Part shown: piece by piece, positions 57,763 to 64,000 of the stretch
Numbering within the stretch: position 1 is the stretch's first letter
How the letters are laid out: every line of letters starts with the position of its first letter
Assembly: GCF_001839655.2 (NCBI RefSeq)
Contig: NZ_CP056087.1
Span: 4,836,001 to 4,900,000, forward strand
Origin: Pseudomonas argentinensis
GTDB lineage: Bacteria > Pseudomonadota > Gammaproteobacteria > Pseudomonadales > Pseudomonadaceae
Reading direction: 5' to 3'
DNA length: 64,000 nt
Program-made: the position numbers and the translations under genes
Notes under the pieces: model-generated
What the model was told of the DNA's origin: nothing
Databases searched by the model: none
The model's input: the letters and a program-made list of their open reading frames with translations, nothing else

Positions 57763-58635
57763 ATGAGCGACACCCCCTACATCTTCGATATCAATGGCGC
57801 CGCCCAGTTTGAGCAACTGGTGATCGAGAACTCGTTCAACAAACCGGTGCTCGTCGACTTCTGGGCCGAGTGGTGCGCGCCCTGCAAGGCGCTGATGCCG
57901 GTGCTGGCGCAGATCACCGAGGGTTACCAGGGCGAGCTGCTGCTGGCCAAGATCAATTGCGACATCGAGCAGGAAATCGTCGCCCGCTTCGGCATTCGCA
58001 GTCTGCCGACCGTGGTGCTGTTCAAGAACGGCCAGCCGGTCGATGGCTTCCAGGGCGCCCAGCCGGAGTCGGCGATCCGTGCCCTGCTGCAACCTCACGT
58101 CGCCGAGCCGCAAGCACCCCAGGCCGACCTGCTGGAAGTCGCCCAGGCGGCATTCGCCGAGGGCCGCATCGGTGAAGCCGAGGCCGCGCTCAAGGAGCTG
58201 CTGACGGAGAACAACGAGAACGCCGCGGCGCTGATTCTCTACGCCCGCTGTGTGGCCGAACGGGGCGAACTGAGCGAAGCCGAGCAGGTGCTCGGCGCGG
58301 TGAAGGGCGATGAACACAAGCAGGCCCTCGCTGGCGCCCGTGCGCAGATCACCTTTCTGCGTCAGGCCGCCGATCTGCCGGACGCCGCCACCCTGAAGAG
58401 CCGCCTGGCCCAGAATGGCGAGGATGACGAAGCCGCCTATCAGCTGGCCATCCAGCAGCTCGCCCGCCAGCAGTACGAGCCGGCCCTGGATGGCTTGCTG
58501 AAGCTGTTCGTGCGCAACCGCAATTACGCCGACGGCCTGCCGCACAAGACCTTGCTGCAGGTATTCGACCTGCTCGGCAACGACAACCCGCTGGTTACTA
58601 CCTACCGCCGCCGGGTGTACCAGGCGCTGTACTAA
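57763..58635 (+). CDS. cnoX: Chaperedoxin CnoX / YbbN (thioredoxin-TPR protein)
   Basis: The 290-residue protein has an N-terminal thioredoxin domain (about 5-112, VDFWAEWCAPCKALMPVL) with the WCAPC active-site dithiol. A C-terminal TPR domain follows (about 120-290). E. coli YbbN/CnoX has SxxC at this site, but Pseudomonas and other homologues have the full CxxC, so a redox activity is possible. It protects proteins from oxidative aggregation with DnaK and GroEL. Repeat copy C starts seven bases after its stop. Confidence 0.92.
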   Translation: MSDTPYIFDINGAAQFEQLVIENSFNKPVLVDFWAEWCAPCKALMPVLAQITEGYQGELLLAKINCDIEQEIVARFGIRSLPTVVLFKNGQPVDGFQGAQPESAIRALLQPHVAEPQAPQADLLEVAQAAFAEGRIGEAEAALKELLTENNENAAALILYARCVAERGELSEAEQVLGAVKGDEHKQALAGARAQITFLRQAADLPDAATLKSRLAQNGEDDEAAYQLAIQQLARQQYEPALDGLLKLFVRNRNYADGLPHKTLLQVFDLLGNDNPLVTTYRRRVYQALY

Positions 58636-58641
58636 GAAAAC

Positions 58642-59127
58642 CTGTTCACGATCTTCAACCGGGCTTTATCTATTTTGACTGCAACACGGCGGTAGCGGCC
58701 GTTCAGCCGCTTTGCCTTTTTGGTGCGCCTCATGCCACAAAATTAGTAGACGACACCAATCGCCCCTTCAGAAGGCCGAGTGGAATCGTTGTGGAGAGGG
58801 TTGAGCGACATGGATGTCGCGAGAGCCGCGATGGGCCAGGGATGGCCCTTCGCGGCGGGCCCTCGGAGCAATGATGGAGCGAGGGGACCCCAGCGAAGCT
58901 GGGGCCGTATGTCGGGGCTAGACCTTTTGGTTTCTTTTGGGGCGATGCCAAAAGAAACCCGCTCGACAGAGCGGAACCGAACGTATGGACAACCCGATAA
59001 CGCTGACAAGCCCAGCTCTCGCAGGGAACGTAAAGAGCTCGCGGCTAAAGCCGCTCCTACGCAATCGCTGAATGTCTGCTTCTGCCTTGTAGTTGCCCAT
59101 AGGCATGCCCAGATCGCCCTGGCAGCC
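58642..59127 (+). repeat. Composite element copy C (after cnoX)
   Basis: This 486-bp region between convergent genes begins with CTGTTCACGATCTTC, GGGCTTTATCTA, TGACTGCAA and TAGCGGCCG, matching copy B's left module. It ends with CTGCTTCTGCCTTGTAG and CATGCCCAGATCG, matching B's right module. In place of heptamers the middle holds other hairpins: CCCCAGCGAAGCTGGGG near 58890, CTTTTGGTTTCTTTTGG / CCAAAAGAAACC near 58922-58960, and GCTCGCGGCTAAAGCCGCTCC near 59038. There is no ORF of note. Confidence 0.85.
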
Positions 59128-59131
59128 TGAA

Positions 59132-59485
59132 CTACACCTCTTCCACCCAGCAATAAACCGGCGCATCGGCGCCGGCTTCCATACGCACCTGCTCGCAGTG
59201 GCGCAGGCGCACCAGCAGGCGCTTGCCCGCCACCTCACCGCCGGCCAGCGCCGCCAGTTGCGCCATCAGCTGCGGCCCCTCGATGCGCCCGGCGCGGCGC
59301 AACAGCTCCAGCACCGTCTGCCATTGACCGTCCTGATCGGCCTGGGCCGGCGCCGACGCGACCACCCCCGGGCTCTGCGCCGCAGCGGCCGGCAGGGCCG
59401 CCGCCAGCTGCGCCCAATCCTGCGGGTCCAGTTCCACCGTCAGGTCCACCGGCCAATCGCCGATCCGCCCGCGAATACGCACCAT
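59132..59485 (-). CDS. Conserved hypothetical protein (PA4062-like)
   Basis: The 117-residue soluble protein starts at ATG 59485 (MVRIRGRIGDWPVDLTVELD). It has an Ala-rich central linker (about 35-55) and a C-terminal part GRIEGPQLMAQLAALAGGEVAGKRLLVRLRHCEQV. I recognise no domain. It is convergent with cnoX and divergent from the zinc operon. Position suggests PA4062. Confidence 0.7.
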   Translation of the reverse strand: MVRIRGRIGDWPVDLTVELDPQDWAQLAAALPAAAAQSPGVVASAPAQADQDGQWQTVLELLRRAGRIEGPQLMAQLAALAGGEVAGKRLLVRLRHCEQVRMEAGADAPVYCWVEEV

Positions 59486-59565
59486 GCCTACCTCCACTCG
59501 ATCGATACGCCATGCTCCCACGGGCGGGCGGGCAAACCAAGCCGGCTCTACCATGGGCCATAAAT

Positions 59566-59582
59566 TTGTTATAACGTATCAA
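59566..59582. promoter_or_regulatory. Probable Zur box
   Basis: TTGTTATAACGTATCAA is an imperfect dyad with the GTTATA...TATCA pattern of gamma-proteobacterial Zur operators. It ends 30 bases before a gene encoding a His-rich periplasmic protein, in an AT-rich pocket. This placement suits zinc-dependent repression. Confidence 0.65.
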
Positions 59583-59611
59583 TCCATTCCCTTACCCCTC
59601 CGGAGCCTCCC

Positions 59612-60202
59612 ATGCGCCACCTGCTGCTCGCCCTGCCCTTCGCCCTGCTGCCCCTGGCCGCCGCCCAGGCCCACGATGACCATGAACACGGCAGCCTTGG
59701 CAAACACGAACACGGCGTTGCCACCCTGAATGTGGCACTGGAAGGCAGCACCCTGGAAATCGAGCTGCAAAGCCCGGCGATGAACATCGTCGGCTTCGAG
59801 CATGCCGCCACCAGCGATGCCGACAAGAAGACCGTCACCGCCGCCCGCGCCCTGCTGGAAAAGCCCTTGGCGCTGTTCAGCCTGCCCGCCGCTGCCGGCT
59901 GCAGCCTGAGCGAAAACGAAGTACGTAGCCCGCTGTTCGGCCATGCAGAAGCCGACCATGATCATGACCACGACCACGACCACGATGAGCATGCCGATGG
60001 CGACGACCATCACCACGAGCACAGCGATATCGATGCCGACTACAGCTTTACCTGCAAACAGCCGGGCGAGCTGAAGACCCTCGACCTGTCGGCCTTCTAC
60101 AAGCAGTTCCCGGCCACCCAGAAGATCAACGTACAACTGATCGGCCCGAGCGGCCAGCAGGGTGTCGAATCGACCCCGGCCAACCCGCGCCTGACCTTCT
60201 GA
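59612..60202 (+). CDS. Periplasmic zinc-binding protein, DUF2796 / ZrgA type
   Basis: The 196-residue protein has a signal peptide (MRHLLLALPFALLPLAAAQA). The mature N-terminus is HDDHEHGSLGKHEHGVA. A long His/Asp run (about 115-143, pattern DHDHDHDH to HHHEH) and a C-terminal SYSFTCKQP-like domain with two cysteines follow. ZrgA-type proteins help zinc acquisition with an ABC transporter. It is first in the zinc operon, matching PA4063. The Zur box lies directly upstream. Confidence 0.87.
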   Translation: MRHLLLALPFALLPLAAAQAHDDHEHGSLGKHEHGVATLNVALEGSTLEIELQSPAMNIVGFEHAATSDADKKTVTAARALLEKPLALFSLPAAAGCSLSENEVRSPLFGHAEADHDHDHDHDHDEHADGDDHHHEHSDIDADYSFTCKQPGELKTLDLSAFYKQFPATQKINVQLIGPSGQQGVESTPANPRLTF

Positions 60203-60330
60203 TCGACAGGGCGGAGGCCTCCACCAGGGGGCATCCGCCGCTGCACACGTTCGGCAACACCCTCTGGCTCAGCATTTGGTGGCCATGACTGGCACACTTG
60301 CTTCTTTTCCCTCCAGCGCCAGCAGTTTCC

Positions 60331-61038
60331 ATGACCACAGCACTGATCGAACTCACCGACCTCGGCTTCGCCTGGCCCGGCCAGGACGAGCTTCTGGACA
60401 TCCCCCATTTTCATCTGCAACGCGGCGAAAGCCTGTTTCTCAAGGGCCCCAGCGGCAGCGGCAAGACCACCCTGCTCGGCCTGCTCGGCGGCGTGCAGAA
60501 ACCCGGGCGCGGCACCATTCGCCTGCTCGGCGAAGACCTCGCCACGCTCTCGGCGGCGCGCCGCGATCGCTTTCGCGTCGACCACACCGGCTACATCTTC
60601 CAGCAGTTCAACCTGCTGCCGTTTCTCAGCGTGCGCGACAACGTCGAGCTGCCCTGCCGCTTCTCGCGCCTGCGTGCCGAGCGCGCGGCGCAGCGCTATG
60701 GCAGCGTCGATGGGGCCGCCGGCAAGCTGCTGGAGCACCTGGGCCTGCGCCCGGAGCTGCTCGAACGCCGCGCCGATTCGCTGTCCATCGGCCAGCAGCA
60801 ACGGGTTGCCGCGGCCCGCGCACTGATCGGCCAGCCGGAATTGGTGATCGCCGACGAACCGACTTCGGCACTGGACGCCGATGCCCGCCAGGCGTTTCTC
60901 GAGTTGCTGTTCGGCGAATGCCGCGATGTCGGCGCCAGCCTGCTGTTCGTCAGCCACGACCAGAGCCTGGCCGCGTTGTTCGACCGCAGCCTGTCGCTGG
61001 CTGAACTCAACCGCGCCAGCAAGCCCCAGGAGGTCTGA
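60331..61038 (+). CDS. ABC transporter ATPase (LolD/MacB-like)
   Basis: The 235-residue ATPase starts at ATG 60331 (MTTALIELTDLGFAWPG). It has Walker A GPSGSGKTT, the Q loop FQQFNLLPFLS, signature LSIGQQQR, Walker B LVIADEPTSALD and SHDQ. The subfamily is that of FtsE/LolD/MacB, whose transporters do mechanotransmission rather than classical import. The 128 bases before it contain a GGCGGA / TCCGCC dyad. Its stop is followed at once by the permease gene. It corresponds to PA4064. Confidence 0.9.
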   Translation: MTTALIELTDLGFAWPGQDELLDIPHFHLQRGESLFLKGPSGSGKTTLLGLLGGVQKPGRGTIRLLGEDLATLSAARRDRFRVDHTGYIFQQFNLLPFLSVRDNVELPCRFSRLRAERAAQRYGSVDGAAGKLLEHLGLRPELLERRADSLSIGQQQRVAAARALIGQPELVIADEPTSALDADARQAFLELLFGECRDVGASLLFVSHDQSLAALFDRSLSLAELNRASKPQEV

Positions 61039-61039
61039 G

Positions 61040-62302
61040 GTGTTCCTGTTACGACTCGCCCTGGCCAGCCTGGCCAACCGCCGCTTCACCGCCCTGCTCA
61101 CGGTATTCGCCATCGCCCTGTCGGTGTGCCTGCTGCTCGCCGTGGAGCGGGTGCGTACCGAAGCCCGCGCCAGCTTCGCCAATACCATCAGCGGTACCGA
61201 CCTGATCGTCGGCGCCCGCTCCGGCAGCGTCAACCTGCTGCTCTACTCGGTGTTCCGCATCGGCAACGCCACCAACAACATCCGCTGGGACAGCTTCGAG
61301 AAGCTCGCCGCCCACCGCCAGGTCGACTGGGCAATTCCCATTTCCCTGGGCGACTCGCACCGAGGCTACCGGGTGATGGGCACCAACCAGGACTACTTCG
61401 ACCACTACCATTACGGCCGTGGCCAGGCCCTGCAACTGGCCCAGGGCGAGCGCTTCCACGATCTGTTCGACGTGGTGCTCGGCGCCGAAGTGGCCCAGGC
61501 ACTGAACTACAAGCTCGGCGACCAGCTGGTGCTGTCCCACGGTGTCGCGGCCATCAGCCTGCAGCAGCACGACGACAAGCCCTTCGTGGTCAGCGGTATC
61601 CTGGCGCGCACCGGCACCCCGGTAGACCGCACCCTGCACATCTCCCTGGAAGGCATGGAGGCGCTGCACGTCGACTGGCAAAACGGCGTACCGGCCCGCG
61701 GCGCCGGCAAGGTCAGCGCCGAGCAGGCGCGCCATATGGATCTGCAGCCCAAGGCAATCACCGCGGCGATGCTGGGCCTCAAAAGCAAGATCGCCACCTT
61801 CGCCGTGCAGCGCGAGGTCAACGAATACCGCGGCGAGCCGTTGCTGGCGATTCTCCCCGGTGTCGCCCTGCAGGAGCTGTGGAGCCTGATGGGCACCGCG
61901 GAAAAGGCGCTGTTCGTGGTCTCGCTGTTCGTGGTGCTGACCGGGCTGATCGGCATGCTCACGGCGATTCTCACCAGCCTCAACGAGCGGCGCCGGGAGA
62001 TGGCCATCCTCCGCTCGGTCGGTGCGCGGCCCCGGCATGTCGCCAGCCTGCTGATCCTCGAAGCCTTTTCGCTGGCGGTCGCCGGCGTGGTGGCGGGCAC
62101 CGCACTGCTGTATGCCGGTATCGCCGGTGCCCAGGGCTACGTGCAGGCCAACTACGGCCTGTATCTACCCCTCAGCGCACCGACGCCCTATGAGTGGACG
62201 CTGCTCGGCGCTATTCTGGCAGCCGCCCTGCTGATGGGCTGCGTGCCGGCCTGGCGCGCGTATCGCCAGTCGCTGGCCGATGGGCTGTCCATTCGGGTGT
62301 GA
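61040..62302 (+). CDS. ABC transporter permease (FtsX/MacB-like)
   Basis: The 420-residue permease starts at GTG 61040 behind AGGAGG, one base after the ATPase stop. TM1 is near 8-30 (ALLTVFAIALSVCLLL), followed by a large periplasmic MacB_PCD-like region (about 40-280). Three C-terminal helices form an FtsX domain (about 290-420), with LNERRREMAILRSVGARP as the coupling segment. It forms a heteromeric complex with the preceding ATPase and probably works with the zinc-binding partners encoded alongside. Confidence 0.9.
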   Translation: MFLLRLALASLANRRFTALLTVFAIALSVCLLLAVERVRTEARASFANTISGTDLIVGARSGSVNLLLYSVFRIGNATNNIRWDSFEKLAAHRQVDWAIPISLGDSHRGYRVMGTNQDYFDHYHYGRGQALQLAQGERFHDLFDVVLGAEVAQALNYKLGDQLVLSHGVAAISLQQHDDKPFVVSGILARTGTPVDRTLHISLEGMEALHVDWQNGVPARGAGKVSAEQARHMDLQPKAITAAMLGLKSKIATFAVQREVNEYRGEPLLAILPGVALQELWSLMGTAEKALFVVSLFVVLTGLIGMLTAILTSLNERRREMAILRSVGARPRHVASLLILEAFSLAVAGVVAGTALLYAGIAGAQGYVQANYGLYLPLSAPTPYEWTLLGAILAAALLMGCVPAWRAYRQSLADGLSIRV

Positions 62303-62307
62303 CGGCA

Positions 62308-62340
62308 CGAAGCCGGGCCTGATCAGCCCGGCTTCGTTTT
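62308..62340 (+). terminator. Hairpin between permease and DUF3299 genes
   Basis: CGAAGCCGGGC / GCCCGGCTTCG is an 11-bp stem with a 7-base loop, followed by TTTT. It starts five bases after the permease stop, so the DUF3299 gene would be partly uncoupled from the upstream zinc operon genes. Confidence 0.8.
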
Positions 62341-62359
62341 CCAATCCAAAGGTAGTGTC

Positions 62360-62881
62360 ATGCGTCGCGCTCTGCTTACCGCTCTGCTCCTCACCCTCGC
62401 CTCGCCGCTCTGGGCCACCGAACTGCGTACCCTGAACTGGCAGGAGCTGATTCCCAAGGATGCGCCGCCACAGGTGCCGCAGATGACCCCGATGCACGAC
62501 ATGTCGCAGCTGGGCGACGCGCTGTCCGAGGGCGGCGCGGCCTCGCTGCAGCAGTTCCCGTCGGCACCGGTGGTCAAGGAGATGGACGGCCAGCAGGTGA
62601 AGATCCCCGGCTATATCGTGCCGCTGGACGTCACCGAAGAAGGCCGCGTGACCGAATTCCTGCTGGTGCCCTACTTCGGCGCCTGTATCCATGTGCCACC
62701 ACCGCCGTCCAATCAGATCATCCACGTCACCACCGAACTGGGCGTGCTGCTCGATGCGCTGTACCAGCCGTTCTGGATCGAAGGCCCGCTCAAGGTCGAG
62801 CACAGCAGCAGCGAACTGGCGGAAGTCGGCTACCAGCTGGCGGCCGACAAGATCTATCCCTACGAACTGCCAGCCAATTAG
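62360..62881 (+). CDS. DUF3299 periplasmic protein
   Basis: The 173-residue protein has a signal peptide (MRRALLTALLLTLASPLWA). The domain contains LNWQELIPKD, QVKIPGYIVPLDVTEEGRVTEFLLVPYFGACIHVPPPPSNQI and FWIEGPLKVE. The GACIHVPPPP motif with Cys and His suggests metal binding. It is syntenic with PA4066 in the zinc-responsive set. The function is unknown. Confidence 0.85.
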   Translation: MRRALLTALLLTLASPLWATELRTLNWQELIPKDAPPQVPQMTPMHDMSQLGDALSEGGAASLQQFPSAPVVKEMDGQQVKIPGYIVPLDVTEEGRVTEFLLVPYFGACIHVPPPPSNQIIHVTTELGVLLDALYQPFWIEGPLKVEHSSSELAEVGYQLAADKIYPYELPAN

Positions 62882-62934
62882 GGGCTGTCGTCCCTGCATC
62901 GTGACAAACTGTCGCACCCTTGCCTGGCCAGCTA

Positions 62935-62948
62935 TTGAGCTGAGTCAA
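62935..62948. promoter_or_regulatory. Probable ANR/FNR box upstream of oprG
   Basis: TTGAGCTGAGTCAA matches the TTGAY-N4-RTCAA consensus of ANR apart from one base. It lies about 70 bases before the oprG start. oprG of P. aeruginosa is known to be induced by ANR under low oxygen. Confidence 0.65.
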
Positions 62949-63018
62949 GGGACGCTCCGCTCAGCGCCCTACCCTGACGCCATCCGAGATGATTCGAATG
63001 ACCCGTTAGGAGCTCACC

Positions 63019-63711
63019 ATGTACAAGTCGCTGTTCCCTGCCTCACTGATCGCCCTGGCGCTGGCAGCCCCCATTGCCCAGGCACACCAGGCCGGAGACA
63101 TCCTCGTGCGCGCCGGCGCCATTACCGTCAACCCGGAAGCGGACAGCTCCTCGGTCAAGGTTGACCGCGGCGGCCTGGCGGGCGCCGACCTGGGCGGCAA
63201 GGCGACCATGAGCAGCGACACCCAGCTGGGCCTGAACTTCGCCTATATGCTGACCGACCACCTGGGTATCGAACTGCTCGCCGCCACGCCGTTCGAGCAT
63301 GACGTGAAGATCAAGGGCACCGTGCTGGACGCCGCCAACGGCAAGCTCGGCACCCTCAAGCACCTGCCACCGACCCTGAGCCTGGTGTACTACCCGCTGG
63401 ATGCCAAGTCGGCCTTCCAGCCCTATGTCGGCGGCGGTATCAACTACACCTGGATCTACGACGAACACGTGGGCAGCGGCGCCTCGTCAGCCGGCTTCGA
63501 CAATTTCCGCGCCAAGAACTCCTGGGGCCTGGCCTGGCAGATCGGGGCCGACTACATGCTCACCGACAAGCTGATGATCAACGCCCAGGCCCGCTATATC
63601 GACATCGACACCACCGCCTACGTGGACAATACCGCCCTGGGCGTACGCGCCAAGGTCGACGTGGATGTGGACCCGTTCGTGTATATGGTGGGCCTGGGTT
63701 ACAAGTTCTGA
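63019..63711 (+). CDS. oprG: Outer-membrane porin OprG (OmpW family)
   Basis: The 230-residue protein has a signal peptide (MYKSLFPASLIALALAAPIAQA). Its OmpW eight-stranded barrel runs from HQAGDILVRAGAITVNPEAD to the C-terminal aromatic MVGLGYKF. GVNFAYMLTDHLGIELLAATPF-like strands and YPLDAKSAFQPYVGGGINYTW are typical. It allows diffusion of small hydrophobic molecules or amino acids. AGGAG stands about six bases before the start. It corresponds to PA4067. Confidence 0.94.
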   Translation: MYKSLFPASLIALALAAPIAQAHQAGDILVRAGAITVNPEADSSSVKVDRGGLAGADLGGKATMSSDTQLGLNFAYMLTDHLGIELLAATPFEHDVKIKGTVLDAANGKLGTLKHLPPTLSLVYYPLDAKSAFQPYVGGGINYTWIYDEHVGSGASSAGFDNFRAKNSWGLAWQIGADYMLTDKLMINAQARYIDIDTTAYVDNTALGVRAKVDVDVDPFVYMVGLGYKF

Positions 63712-63761
63712 ATAGCCGATTAGAAACAGCAGAAAGGAGAAAGCGGATAGCGGCCCGCTTT

Positions 63762-63814
63762 TGTGGGAGCGCGCCATGCGCGCGAATTCGCGGGCATGAT
63801 GGCCCGCTCCCACA
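63762..63814. repeat. REP palindrome after oprG
   Basis: TGTGGGAGC (63762-63770) and GCTCCCACA (63806-63814) flank inner CGCG dyads (GCGCGCCATGCGCGC). This is the same REP class as at 31731, about 50 bases after the oprG stop. Confidence 0.9.
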
Positions 63815-63848
63815 GATAAGCCACCAACACCGCTAACGCCACCAACGC

Positions 63849-63873
63849 AAAAAGCCGGCATTGCCGGCTTTTT
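63849..63873. terminator. Bidirectional terminator between oprG and the epimerase gene
   Basis: AAAAAGCCGGCA / TGCCGGCTTTTT forms a symmetric hairpin with A- and T-runs on both sides, placed between two convergent genes. Confidence 0.9.
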
Positions 63874-63893
63874 GCTGCCTTGCGCTCGGCACC

Positions 63894-64000
63894 TCAGCCA
63901 TTGAGCAACGCCGCCAGCCCATCACGCAGCGACGTCTGCGCCGGCAGCCGGTACTCGCTGGCCAGACGGCCATTGTCGGCACGGGAATGGCGGATATCCC
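63894..64000 (-). CDS. C-terminal end of a probable NAD-dependent epimerase/dehydratase
   Basis: A minus-strand frame enters from the window edge and stops at 63894-63896, reading DIRHSRADNGRLASEYRLP, then QTSLRDGLAALLNG. The pattern GDIRHSxAD...L...Y.P..SLxxGL is typical of the end of extended SDR nucleotide-sugar epimerases, and PA4068, next to oprG, is annotated so in my memory. Only 35 residues are visible. Confidence 0.7.
   Translation of the reverse strand, partial: DIRHSRADNGRLASEYRLPAQTSLRDGLAALLNG

Noticed and set aside
56947..58545. A 532-codon minus-strand frame opposite the methyltransferase and cnoX genes
   Set aside because: It spans two real plus-strand genes with clear motifs and their intergenic gap; it is a shadow frame.
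58743..59153. A 136-codon minus-strand frame within repeat copy C
   Set aside because: It is made of hairpin repeat sequence and runs into the hypothetical gene; no domain and no start context.

Overview
The window is about 64 kb of high-GC chromosomal DNA from a gamma-proteobacterium, almost certainly a Pseudomonas. The evidence is the dadRAX locus, the opuC-nhaP cluster, a block running ileS-ribF-murJ-rpsT-proB-obgE-rpmA-rplU-ispB, an oprG-type porin, and REP-like palindromes ending in GTGGGAGC. Coding density is high. I see no transposase, phage gene, CRISPR array, tRNA or rRNA. Locus numbers quoted from P. aeruginosa PAO1 are from memory, not from a search.

Layout. 1-9.4 kb: housekeeping genes ileS (cut by the window edge), ribF, murJ, rpsT, creA, proB, obgE, rpmA, rplU and ispB. 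9.5-15 kb: a small protein behind a likely Fur box, a FKBP isomerase, three small conserved proteins, and a Lon-like protease broken by a one-base frameshift. 15-19 kb: ornithine decarboxylase with a structured leader, and a chemoreceptor. 19-29 kb: LysR/MATE, a GGDEF-EAL protein, rep helicase, a UPF0158 protein, xpt and an acetyl-CoA hydrolase/transferase. 29-42 kb: cytochrome c5, then a nitrogen-catabolism island (pauR, dadX-ridA-dadA with divergent dadR, a pauB4-type oxidase, kauB) interspersed with a MocR/DUF1127 pair, a phospholipase D-like lipoprotein and an MFS transporter. 42-48 kb: a cupin, the opuC osmoprotectant ABC importer and nhaP. 48-56.5 kb: a long minus-strand riboflavin operon behind an FMN riboswitch (ribH2, ribE, ribBA, ribH, nusB, thiL, pgpA and two accessory genes), preceded by nrdR-ribD. 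56.5-64 kb: a YbaY lipoprotein, a methyltransferase, the thioredoxin-like CnoX, a probable Zur-controlled zinc operon (zrgA-like, ABC ATPase, permease, DUF3299), oprG behind a probable ANR box, and the tail of an epimerase gene.

The genes form functional groups. D-alanine and polyamine catabolism are served by dadRAX, pauR, pauB4 and kauB, with speC as the biosynthetic counterpart. Flavin supply is served by ribF, the rib operon and ribD. Osmotic and sodium stress are served by opuC and nhaP. Metal homeostasis is served by the Fur- and Zur-box genes.

The most unusual signal is non-coding. A family of intergenic elements with heptamer tandem arrays (CTTGTAG/CTACAAG/CCTGCAG) and CTGTTCAYGATC-type inverted ends recurs around 4.86, 30.4, 34.1, 40.7, 54.7 and 58.7 kb, each time within a few bases of a stop codon. 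Separate near-perfect long palindromes, with the same habit in one case, lie at 29.6 and 42.4 kb. They look like non-autonomous elements that target or serve as gene 3' ends.
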